From REEB470 sp032117095 (lineage in GTDB: Bacteria > Bacillota > Bacilli > Paenibacillales > YIM-B00363), in assembly GCA_032117095.1 (NCBI GenBank), contig JAULZZ010000060.1, forward strand, positions 1-5,338: DNA of 5,338 nt, in the 5' to 3' direction. Positions within the stretch are counted from its first letter, which is position 1; the number at the start of each line of letters is the position of its first letter. A model generated the notes under the pieces. That model ran no database searches, was not told the DNA's origin, and saw only the letters and a program-made list of their open reading frames with translations. This document shows positions 1 through 4,803 of the stretch, piece after piece. The translations under genes and the position numbers were made by a program.

Positions 1-605
1 ACCCACCGCGTACAGAGCCACAGGGGGTGTGCATGTTGCCACGCCAGACGCTCGGGAACCGTCATCGCAGAAGACGCCTCGGGCGAAGGGAGCGGGGCAT
101 GAACCATCCGACGTAGCACTGCGTTGACGAGTTTCACAATGCCCTCATGCCCATGTATTTTGGCGATACGTACTGCCTCAAACACGACGGCATGCGCAGG
201 AATGCGATCTAAAAATGACAGCTGGTACACGCTCATGCGCAACAAAACACGCACCCATGGCGTCAGCGCTGGCTTGTTGAGGTGTGCATGAATGCGCGCA
301 TCTAACCACGATTGACGCTCAATTGTGCCAAAGATGAGTTCGTTCATCAACGCCTGATCGCGTGTATCGAAATAATCATACGTGGCGAGCATGCGATCAC
401 GTGCGACGTGGCTGTATGCACCTTGTTCTTCTATTTGTAGCAATGCCAAGCAGGCCGCTTCACGTACACACACACGGCGCGCCCCTGCGGAATCATGCGA
501 GATGCCCGCAGATGCCCGCATGGTTGACGATCGGTTTGTATTACGCGGTTTGTTTGCTGGCGAGCGTCGTTTCTTTTTTTCGGCAGACTTTGATGTGTTC
601 GACAT
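1..605 (-). CDS. rsmB: 16S rRNA (cytosine-967-C5)-methyltransferase RsmB, N-terminal part (runs off the left edge)
   Basis: RsmB (Sun/Fmu family) uses S-adenosylmethionine to methylate C967 of 16S rRNA (E. coli numbering). The 201 codons seen cover the N-terminal NusB-like RNA-binding domain, about residues 46-170. Family hallmarks are VREAACLALL (47-56), GAYS (62-65), ELIFGTIER (89-97), PWVRVLLRMSVYQL (116-129), LDRIPAHAVVFEAV (132-145) and LVNAVLRRM (159-167). The segment PERLAWQHAHPLWL opens the linker into the methyltransferase domain; the catalytic cysteines lie outside the window. The ATG at 605 was chosen for its AAAAGGAG at 613-620, 7 nt away. This gives a basic, low-complexity extension of about 45 residues (SAEKKKRRSP) not usual in the family. 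A GTG at 473-471 with a weak AGGGG before it would remove it. Divergent from rpsT; only weak promoter candidates are visible (for example TATACT at 746-741 without a good -35). The family call is very secure, the start less so. Confidence 0.93.
   Translation of the reverse strand, partial: MSNTSKSAEKKKRRSPANKPRNTNRSSTMRASAGISHDSAGARRVCVREAACLALLQIEEQGAYSHVARDRMLATYDYFDTRDQALMNELIFGTIERQSWLDARIHAHLNKPALTPWVRVLLRMSVYQLSFLDRIPAHAVVFEAVRIAKIHGHEGIVKLVNAVLRRMVHAPLPSPEASSAMTVPERLAWQHAHPLWLCTRW
501..520. repeat. Tandem duplication of a 10-bp unit inside the 5' end of rsmB
   Basis: GATGCCCGCA occurs twice head to tail (501-510 and 511-520). It lies in codons 29-35 of the rsmB reading frame, between the basic N-terminal extension and the NusB-like domain. 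Ten is not a multiple of three, so gain or loss of one unit would put the ATG at 605 out of frame with the methyltransferase. The repeat itself is plain in the sequence; a role is inference. Confidence 0.8.
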
Positions 606-869
606 GTGCATGCTCCTTTTTTGGCAAACCGCCATCGTGATTTTTAGAATTGCATTGATCGCGCACAAGATGACCGTGTTCTCAAAGCACGGCAGGATTT
701 CTGACCGTCCACCTCGTTCACCGTACAAAGTTTCTCCTTGAGTATACCGCATTGTGCGCACGCATTCACATTGCGTCCAAAATACGAAAACACATGCGCA
801 CAGTCGATCCGTGCGCACAGCACTTCCCCCCCGTAGCCACTCCCTCTCGCCCTGCACACCCCCTTGGGA
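606..869. other. Divergent rsmB-rpsT intergenic region without a convincing gene
   Basis: This stretch separates the leftward rsmB from the rightward rpsT promoter. On the minus strand an open frame (stop near 644) encodes a cysteine-rich segment, CAHVFSYFGRNVNACAQCG, that superficially resembles a zinc ribbon, but it has no well-placed ribosome binding site and would have to start beside or inside the rpsT promoter. A second minus frame, from a TTG at 728 behind AAGGAG, runs in frame into rsmB but encodes nothing recognisable. Three near-identical palindromic octamers (GTGCGCAC or ATGCGCAC at 754-761, 794-801 and 811-818) are the only other pattern. Confidence 0.5.
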
Positions 870-898
870 TTGCACAAAAAAGCATTTATCGGTATAAT
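870..898 (+). promoter_or_regulatory. Sigma-A type promoter of rpsT
   Basis: The -35 box TTGCAC is at 870-875 and a perfect -10 box TATAAT at 893-898, separated by the ideal 17 nt. Transcription should start near 905, giving a leader of about 35 nt that contains little besides the ribosome binding site. It points at rpsT and nothing else. Confidence 0.88.
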
Positions 899-923
899 AA
901 TGATGCAATTCTTATGCAAATTT

Positions 924-942
924 GAGGAGGTGAATACTGTTG
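924..942 (+). promoter_or_regulatory. Strong ribosome binding site paired with a UUG start (rpsT)
   Basis: GAGGAGGTG at 924-932 is a near-complete match to the 16S rRNA 3' end and sits 7 nt before TTG at 940-942. No ATG or GTG is available in frame at a sensible distance, and the protein start PNIKSAIKRARQSE matches the S20 N-terminus, so the TTG is the start. E. coli rpsT is also known to start at UUG, where the weak start takes part in autogenous control by S20; the same here is inference. Confidence 0.85.
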
Positions 943-1221
943 CCCAATATTAAGTCAGCGATCAAACGTGCGCGTCAGAGTGAAGTACGACGTATCCGCA
1001 ATGCTGCGCAACGTTCTGCCCTACGTACCGCCGTAAAAGCCGTGGACAAAGCGATCGTCGCAGGCAAGGACCTCGATACGACAAAATCTTCTTTTCTTCT
1101 CGCCCAGAAGAAACTTGATCAAGCCGTTTCTAAAGGCATCCTCCACCGCAATGCCGCAGCACGCAAAAAATCGCGTCTTGCCCGCAAAATGAATGCGTGG
1201 ACACGCTCCTCTTCCTCGTAA
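940..1221 (+). CDS. rpsT: 30S ribosomal protein S20
   Basis: S20 binds 16S rRNA early in 30S assembly, at the bottom of the small subunit. The 93-residue product has the family signature throughout: the basic start PNIKSAIKRARQSEVRRIRN, the middle helix with RSALRTAVKAVDKAI, and the C-terminal block KGILHRNAAARKKSRLARKMNA. The composition, rich in Lys, Arg and Ala with long helices, fits the three-helix bundle of S20. The length is slightly above the usual 83-90 residues because of a short serine-rich tail (WTRSSSS). The gene starts at TTG behind GAGGAGGTG. It appears monocistronic: it has its own promoter at 870-898 and converges on the ndh unit. Many spore formers have gpr next to rpsT; it is not here. 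Confidence 0.98.
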   Translation: MPNIKSAIKRARQSEVRRIRNAAQRSALRTAVKAVDKAIVAGKDLDTTKSSFLLAQKKLDQAVSKGILHRNAAARKKSRLARKMNAWTRSSSS

Positions 1222-1239
1222 TGTCCATCGTGTACGCAT

Positions 1240-1265
1240 AGGAGGGTGCTGTTGTTCATCCTCCT
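1240..1265 (+). other. Hairpin after rpsT that masks a Shine-Dalgarno-like sequence
   Basis: AGGAGGGTG (1240-1248) pairs with CATCCTCCT (1257-1265), giving a 9-bp stem with one G-U pair and an 8-nt loop. The stem begins 18 nt after the rpsT stop codon. No T-run follows, so it is not a classical terminator; it may stabilise the 3' end of the rpsT mRNA. The 5' arm is itself an excellent ribosome binding site, 6 nt before a TTG (1252) that opens a 19-codon frame ending at 1311. The stem is seen; either role is inference. Confidence 0.45.
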
Positions 1266-1339
1266 CCGTATTCACGACCCCCTCCTTCGTATGTTATGTC
1301 CCCTACCCTAATACGAAACACTCTTTCCCTGCTAGTATA

Positions 1340-1364
1340 AGCGCATCTCGTGCTATGCTTTTTT
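1340..1364 (+). terminator. Possible weak terminator of rpsT
   Basis: AGCGCAT and ATGCT can form a short bulged stem directly before TTTTTT at 1359-1364. The stem is short and poorly paired. It is the only stem with a T-run on the plus strand between rpsT and the convergent gene, so it is the best available candidate, but a weak one. Confidence 0.25.
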
Positions 1365-1437
1365 CGATCATGGCAACAGACCCTTTTTACATTTATGCCA
1401 AGCATGTGGACACTCATCGGCTACGCCTATGCCACGC

Positions 1438-1469
1438 AAAAAAACATACCTCGCCTTCCTAGGTATGTT
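1438..1469 (-). terminator. Intrinsic terminator of the ndh operon, overlapping the last stop codon
   Basis: On the minus strand AACATACCT (1469-1461) pairs perfectly with AGGTATGTT (1451-1443) around a 9-nt loop. The end of the 3' arm merges into a run of seven T (1444-1438). The TAG stop of the upstream ORF (1461-1459) lies at the stem-loop boundary, so the end of translation and the terminator overlap. No T-run follows in the plus direction, so it should not stop rpsT transcripts. Confidence 0.85.
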
Positions 1470-1731
1470 CGTCTGGTTCCCCGTCTTCCTCTCCGTCATC
1501 CACAGCACGCTGGGCCAAATACGCTGCGGTCAATTCATCACGGCGACGTCCTTTGTCTTTGAGACGTTCGATAGCGGGTTGGATAAGCCGATCGACCTCT
1601 TGTTGGATGGTCGCAGCAAAGTCATATTGCTTGATGCTTTCCAAAAATTGACCGACTTGGATTAAGGCGTTGTATCGCTCCAACTCTTCCCGCACGAGCA
1701 GCCCACGCACTTGTACGCTACAATGTCGCAT
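1459..1731 (-). CDS. Hypothetical 90-residue protein, second gene of the ndh operon
   Basis: I do not recognise this protein. It is small, charged and probably helical over residues 10-75. The block FLESIKQYDFAATIQQEVDRL (29-49) looks like a helical hairpin and faintly recalls a UVR-type motif, but lacks enough of the consensus to name it. A basic patch (RLKDKGRRR, 56-64) is followed by an acidic tail (DDGEEDGEPDEHT). No membrane segment or signal peptide is seen. The ATG at 1731 is 2 nt after the ndh stop and has no strong ribosome binding site of its own (AAAGG lies about 14 nt upstream), so translational coupling to ndh is likely. A GTG a few codons further in is an alternative start. An intrinsic terminator follows at once. 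The tight linkage suggests a role connected to the NADH dehydrogenase, which is inference. Confidence 0.75.
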   Translation of the reverse strand: MRHCSVQVRGLLVREELERYNALIQVGQFLESIKQYDFAATIQQEVDRLIQPAIERLKDKGRRRDELTAAYLAQRAVDDGEEDGEPDEHT

Positions 1732-1733
1732 GG

Positions 1734-2927
1734 TCAGTTAAAATTCCCTTTGCGCAAGACGAGCGGGATGCCCCCAATAATGTACAAATACCGCAAATCG
1801 ATCACTTTTTTGAGTACCGCTGCTATTTGTCCTTTGACCTTAAACTTTGCCACGATGCCGATGGCTTCCCCTTTTCCGAGCGAAGCGACGGTGCCTTTGC
1901 TCTTATACCGGAATACTTTGAGTGGTGCTCCACGAATGCCCGCAACAAGATTGTACGCCAACACATCCGCCTGAGCGATTGCCAATTGTGCCGTAGGGGG
2001 AAGCGGTTTCCCGTCTTCATTGAGAATAATCGAGCTGTCTCCGATCACGAAGATATCTTGTTGCGTTGGGACACGCAAATAGTCATCGACTTTTACACGC
2101 GCACGGATCGAATCAAATCCCATTTGCTCGACCAAATGATTGCCCCGCACCCCCCCAGTCCATATGACGGTAGCACACGGGATCACTTCGCCATCTGCCA
2201 AGACGACTTGTTGCGGTGTGCACTGTTTGAGCGGATTACCAAAACGAAAAGTCACACCTTTTTTGCGGAGTACTTCCATGCCATAGTGAACGAGCCCTGG
2301 ATCAAACCCTGGCAATGCCGCAGGAGACGCCTCAATATTCACAATCTTCACGATTTTAGGGTCAATGTCAAAGGTGGCACATAACTTGGGGATGCGATCC
2401 GCCAATTCGCCCAAAAACTCGATCCCCGTAAATCCTGCTCCCCCGACCACAAATGTCACGTAGTCGTGCCGATGGGGCTCTTTTTTACATCGTGCAAACT
2501 GATATTCTATATGTTCTCGAATGAGACGCACACTATTGATGCTGCGGATAAAAAACGCATTTTCTTTGAGCCCAGGGATGCCGAACGTCTCTGGTTCTCC
2601 TCCTAAACCGACGACCAAATAATCGTAGGACAATTCGCCCTCTTCCAGCTGGATGCTTTTTTTTGTGTGGTCAATTTTGGTAACTTGGGCTTTGAGGAAA
2701 TCAATTTTTTGTTCGTCAATCAAGGAGAGGATGTTCACACGGGCGTTTTGGGCGTCATCTGTGCCAGCGGCTGGCATGTGCAAGTGCGTCGTAATATAGT
2801 GATAATCGTGTTTATTGACGAGCGTCACTTTGGCTTCATGATGATGCAGTTCTTTTTGGAGGCGTAAAGCGGTAACGACACCCCCATACCCCGCTCCTAA
2901 GATGACAATATGCGGTTTGTTTGACAT
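1734..2927 (-). CDS. ndh: Type II NADH dehydrogenase (NADH:quinone oxidoreductase, NDH-2)
   Basis: NDH-2 is a single-subunit FAD enzyme on the inner face of the membrane that passes electrons from NADH to menaquinone without pumping protons. The 397-residue product has the FAD-binding GAGYGG near the start (11-16), YDYLVVGLGG (101-110), the NADH-binding GGAGFTG (162-168) followed by Glu170, TGGVRGN (257-263), and the second flavin motif DIFVIGD (291-297). It ends in the family's amphipathic membrane anchor, VIDLRYLYIIGGIPLVLRKG (375-394). Length is normal. The start at ATG 2927 is preferred over one six codons upstream because AGGAAGGA lies just before it and the Rossmann strand begins within ten residues. 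The quinone-site block reads AQLAIAQ (313-319) where many relatives have AQxAxQ. It is the first gene of a two-gene operon behind a Rex-like site. The clade (Ndh/YumB/YutJ type) cannot be fixed by eye. Confidence 0.95.
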   Translation of the reverse strand: MSNKPHIVILGAGYGGVVTALRLQKELHHHEAKVTLVNKHDYHYITTHLHMPAAGTDDAQNARVNILSLIDEQKIDFLKAQVTKIDHTKKSIQLEEGELSYDYLVVGLGGEPETFGIPGLKENAFFIRSINSVRLIREHIEYQFARCKKEPHRHDYVTFVVGGAGFTGIEFLGELADRIPKLCATFDIDPKIVKIVNIEASPAALPGFDPGLVHYGMEVLRKKGVTFRFGNPLKQCTPQQVVLADGEVIPCATVIWTGGVRGNHLVEQMGFDSIRARVKVDDYLRVPTQQDIFVIGDSSIILNEDGKPLPPTAQLAIAQADVLAYNLVAGIRGAPLKVFRYKSKGTVASLGKGEAIGIVAKFKVKGQIAAVLKKVIDLRYLYIIGGIPLVLRKGNFN

Positions 2928-2986
2928 GAGCGTCCTTCCTTTCAATGTAAATCGGGATTTTTAGGATGTATTCTTCTTACAGACAC

Positions 2987-3015
2987 ATCATTTTCCGTTG
3001 CGCATGATTTGTGAA
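2987..3015 (-). promoter_or_regulatory. Candidate promoter of ndh
   Basis: On the minus strand TTCACA (3015-3010) and AATGAT (2992-2987) are 17 nt apart. Both boxes are imperfect (4 of 6 for the -10), so this would be a weak promoter on its own merits. Support comes from position: it lies about 60-90 nt before the ndh start, and its -35 falls inside the Rex-like palindrome. Confidence 0.35.
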
Positions 3016-3026
3016 AAAAAGCACAA
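3009..3026. promoter_or_regulatory. Rex-box-like operator upstream of ndh
   Basis: TTGTGAAAAAAAGCACAA matches the Rex operator pattern TTGTGAA-N4-TTCACAA in all seven bases of the left half-site and five of seven in the right, with the correct 18-nt length. Rex is the NADH/NAD+-sensing repressor of Gram-positive bacteria, and ndh is an established Rex target in Bacillus subtilis. The site lies 82 nt before the ndh start and covers the putative -35, a repressing position. The match is seen; that Rex binds here is inference. Confidence 0.6.
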
Positions 3027-3092
3027 GCAGTTCCATCATAGGTTCTTTTTTATTTTGCCATGAAACGGCACAAATAACAAGGGGGCGCATCC

Positions 3093-3218
3093 GTGAAATT
3101 GCATCTGTTTTTGATGTGTGCGTTGTCGCTCGTGTCTACCTTTCCTCCTCATACGAACCGCTTATTGAAACCATCTGCGAACAGAGGGGACACTTTTGGA
3201 AGGAAGAAGGCGGTTTGA
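3093..3218 (+). CDS. Putative small exported peptide (41 codons)
   Basis: A GTG start at 3093, 7 nt after the G-rich AAGGGGG (3079-3085), opens a 41-codon frame ending in TGA at 3216-3218. The product begins MKLHLFLMCALSLVS, a one-lysine n-region and a hydrophobic core like a Sec signal peptide. A short polar, basic remainder follows (TFPPHTNRLLKPS, then a tail ending GRKKAV). The size and layout recall precursors of secreted signalling peptides such as Phr, or a small bacteriocin, but no receptor gene or transporter lies next to it. The stop codon is in the loop of a rightward terminator. No clear promoter is visible upstream. An overlapping frame (3011-3232) is less likely because it lacks a ribosome binding site and runs through the terminator. 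The repeat at 3150-3198 lies inside this frame, so the transcript might instead be non-coding. Confidence 0.35.
   Translation: MKLHLFLMCALSLVSTFPPHTNRLLKPSANRGDTFGRKKAV
3150..3198 (+). repeat. Dispersed ~48-nt structured element, copy 1
   Basis: This segment matches 5290-5336 in the same orientation. The core (3150-3174) begins CATACGAA, contains CTTATTGAAA and agrees at 22 of 25 positions. After a spacer of 7 nt (5 nt in copy 2), both copies carry a small hairpin, here CAGAGG pairing with CTTTTG (3182-3198). The two hairpins differ by a change that keeps pairing (G-U against A-U). A rightward terminator follows 11 nt later. Confidence 0.65.
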
Positions 3219-3230
3219 CCGCCCATTTTT
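3209..3230 (+). terminator. Rightward intrinsic terminator
   Basis: GGCGGT (3209-3214) and ACCGCC (3218-3223) form a perfect 6-bp GC-rich stem with a TTG loop, followed by CA and TTTTT at 3226-3230. It ends a rightward transcript carrying the 41-codon ORF and repeat copy 1, and implies that this short region really is transcribed to the right. Confidence 0.7.
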
Positions 3231-3269
3231 GACGCATTGAAACACAGACGGATATCACGCCCCCTGCGC

Positions 3270-3308
3270 AAAAAAGCACGTGTGCCTCGGCGGGAGGCGC
3301 ATCCGTGC
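3270..3308 (-). terminator. Leftward intrinsic terminator of the protease gene
   Basis: Read on the minus strand, a GC-rich stem is followed by TTTTTT (3275-3270). The stem pairs 3276-3288 with 3294-3308, about 13 bp with two wobble pairs, a two-base bulge and a 5-nt loop (CCGCC). It lies about 165 nt after the protease stop codon and faces the rightward terminator at 3209-3230, a convergent arrangement. Confidence 0.75.
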
Positions 3309-3325
3309 GACACGACAACGAGTAC

Positions 3326-3359
3326 AAAAAAGGCATGCTTTGCATAGCGCTGTTTTTTT
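3326..3359. terminator. Possible bidirectional terminator hairpin
   Basis: CATGC (3334-3338) and GCATA (3342-3346) form a short stem with a TTT loop, including one G-U pair in the minus transcript. AAAAAA at 3326-3331 lies on one side and TTTTTTT at 3353-3359 on the other. Either strand would therefore end in a U-run, and the A and T runs can also pair. It is weaker than the leftward terminator just beyond it. Confidence 0.35.
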
Positions 3360-3376
3360 ACATTTACGTCTTTGTA

Positions 3377-3475
3377 CTGAACACGGTTTGAATACAGGAA
3401 TCCGATTGGTTAAAAACTACTGTGCTTGCTCGTAAAAGGAAACGCTCTGCATAAATGTTTTCAAACCATGTTTAG
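3377..3475. repeat. Long imperfect inverted repeat reaching the protease stop codon
   Basis: AACACGGTTTGAA (3380-3392) is matched by TTCAAACCATGTT (3460-3472) in inverted orientation, 12 of 13 bases. The odd pair becomes G-U in the minus-strand RNA. Pairing extends in both directions to about 3377-3396 and 3456-3475, around a 59-nt loop. The right arm contains the TAA of the protease gene (3474-3472). No T-run follows, so it is more likely an mRNA 3'-end structure or a trace of a small mobile element than a terminator. Confidence 0.55.
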
Positions 3476-4764
3476 AGTATTGGACACACACCTGGTGCTT
3501 GAGGAATGCGGAACGTGGCGTTGCCGTTTGTTCCAGAAAGATTCTTTTGCACGGTAGCGGGCACTTTTGCAACAACAGAACATTTTTTCATGATTTTAAT
3601 GATTTCACTCGTCGATGTCGTCGGATTCGCCTGTTTGTGCAGTGCGTAGACGCCGGCACACGTTGGGGAAGCAAATGAAGTGCCCGTAAGCAACGAACGT
3701 CTCGGTATGATTAATTTTTCACCGGGACAGACGAAGGCAATCTTCGGATTCGCTGGTGTAAATGAACTGAATTGTGTTTTGCTGTCGATGGAACCGATTG
3801 CATTTATATTGTCCCCCTCGATAAACGCTGGAAAAGATAACATGTTTTGCACAGCGGGAGGGAATGATTTTTCATCACCATGATTTCCAGCAGCGATAAA
3901 AAACGCCACTCCTTTGCGCGCCATGCTTCGGATCGTATCATGAACTTCAATCATTGCACTTAGAAGAGTACAATCGATCTTTTGTTCGCATTGTTCTCTG
4001 GCTTGAAAATATACAAACGGGGGAATCCCATTAGACATATTCACAATGTCACACTGTATTTTTTGGCAATACTGCAAGGATAGCTGGATACTCTGTAAGA
4101 AAGAAGTCCACGTTCTTTCAAAATCCTCCAATGCATTCCCTTCAACGACCAGTAAATACAAGTCCATATCTGGTGCGATGGTCAATGCAACTTCAGATAC
4201 GTAAGCCCCGTGCATTCCTCCTTCTACAATATTCCAAAAATATTTCAGTTTTTCATATGCACTAGGTTTTCCAAAACGTGCTTTTAAACGTAATTTTTCA
4301 AATTCTTTTAGACTAGGTTTTAGATTTCTAATTTCTATTAAAAGAGGTTTTAAATTATTATAAAATTCTTTGCAAGAATTCAGATTTCGGGGAGAAGAAG
4401 AATATCTTTCACATCTAAAATCTACTGTTTTGTACGCATAGGGGCTTTTTGTGTTTTTTGGAAAAAAACCTGCATCTATGACGACCATCTTCACGCCTGC
4501 GCCCGTAATACATTTTTTGTGTGCGACATTCGCTTTTGTTACGAGATTGCCCCAAAGACGAAGATCCGTTTTGGGCGGGGTACACCCTTTCGTGTTTTTC
4601 GTTTGTATCATCTTTGGTGAATAACGTTTGATTTTTATTGCGTTGTTTGACAGGGTATTCGTTTGCGCACTGGTCCCACCAGAGTCGGTATTGCCCAAGG
4701 GCAGCGTCAACAGTACACAGCAAAGCCATGTGAGCGGATGACGTAATCTTTTTGGTGTGTTCAT
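3472..4764 (-). CDS. Secreted subtilisin-family (S8) serine protease with an unusual insertion
   Basis: This is a 430-residue extracellular peptidase. A Sec signal peptide is clear: KRLR, then the hydrophobic LTWLCCVLLTLPLG (11-24), with probable cleavage near TSA-Q (31-34). Catalytic elements occur in subtilisin order: Asp97 in VVIDAG, His185 in GGMHGAYVSEVAL, the oxyanion Asn294 in AAGNHG and Ser363 in GTSFASPTCAGVYAL. The Asp-His gap is 88 residues against about 32 in subtilisin, owing to a Lys/Glu-rich, probably helical insertion (about 105-180) encoded by markedly AT-rich DNA. After the signal peptide there are 12 cysteines (61, 85, 118, 131, 233, 238, 259, 265, 346, 369, 395, 427), which allows six disulfides. 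No typical I9 propeptide is recognisable in the 60 residues before the catalytic domain. ATG 4764 has AAGGAG 9 nt upstream and a perfect promoter. The gene stands alone with its own terminator. The substrate is unknown. Confidence 0.9.
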   Translation of the reverse strand: MNTPKRLRHPLTWLCCVLLTLPLGNTDSGGTSAQTNTLSNNAIKIKRYSPKMIQTKNTKGCTPPKTDLRLWGNLVTKANVAHKKCITGAGVKMVVIDAGFFPKNTKSPYAYKTVDFRCERYSSSPRNLNSCKEFYNNLKPLLIEIRNLKPSLKEFEKLRLKARFGKPSAYEKLKYFWNIVEGGMHGAYVSEVALTIAPDMDLYLLVVEGNALEDFERTWTSFLQSIQLSLQYCQKIQCDIVNMSNGIPPFVYFQAREQCEQKIDCTLLSAMIEVHDTIRSMARKGVAFFIAAGNHGDEKSFPPAVQNMLSFPAFIEGDNINAIGSIDSKTQFSSFTPANPKIAFVCPGEKLIIPRRSLLTGTSFASPTCAGVYALHKQANPTTSTSEIIKIMKKCSVVAKVPATVQKNLSGTNGNATFRIPQAPGVCPIL

Positions 4765-4803
4765 CGCAGTTTACTCCTTTTTTATTATAAACGTTTCTTT
4801 AAT

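Noticed and set aside
644..919. Minus-strand ORF with a CxxC-like pattern as a real zinc-ribbon gene
   Set aside because: No well-placed ribosome binding site, its 5' part overlaps the rpsT promoter, and the spacing of the first cysteines does not fit a known ribbon. Kept only as a low-interest finding.
1827..2384. 185-codon plus-strand ORF opposite ndh
   Set aside because: It is an antisense shadow of the ndh reading frame with no ribosome binding site or recognisable domain.
3201..3230. T-box-like element (GGCGG...ACCGCC with nearby AGA codons)
   Set aside because: No T-box consensus (AGGGTGGNACCGCG), no stem I or specifier loop, and no aminoacyl-tRNA synthetase gene downstream. A simple terminator explains it.
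3011..3232. 73-codon plus-strand ORF as the real gene in the ndh-protease gap
   Set aside because: No ribosome binding site before its GTG, it starts inside the Rex-like site and reads through the intrinsic terminator at 3209-3230. The 41-codon frame fits the signals better.
3136..3345. Minus-strand ORF downstream of the protease
   Set aside because: It spans the leftward terminator at 3270-3308, lacks a ribosome binding site and has no recognisable sequence.
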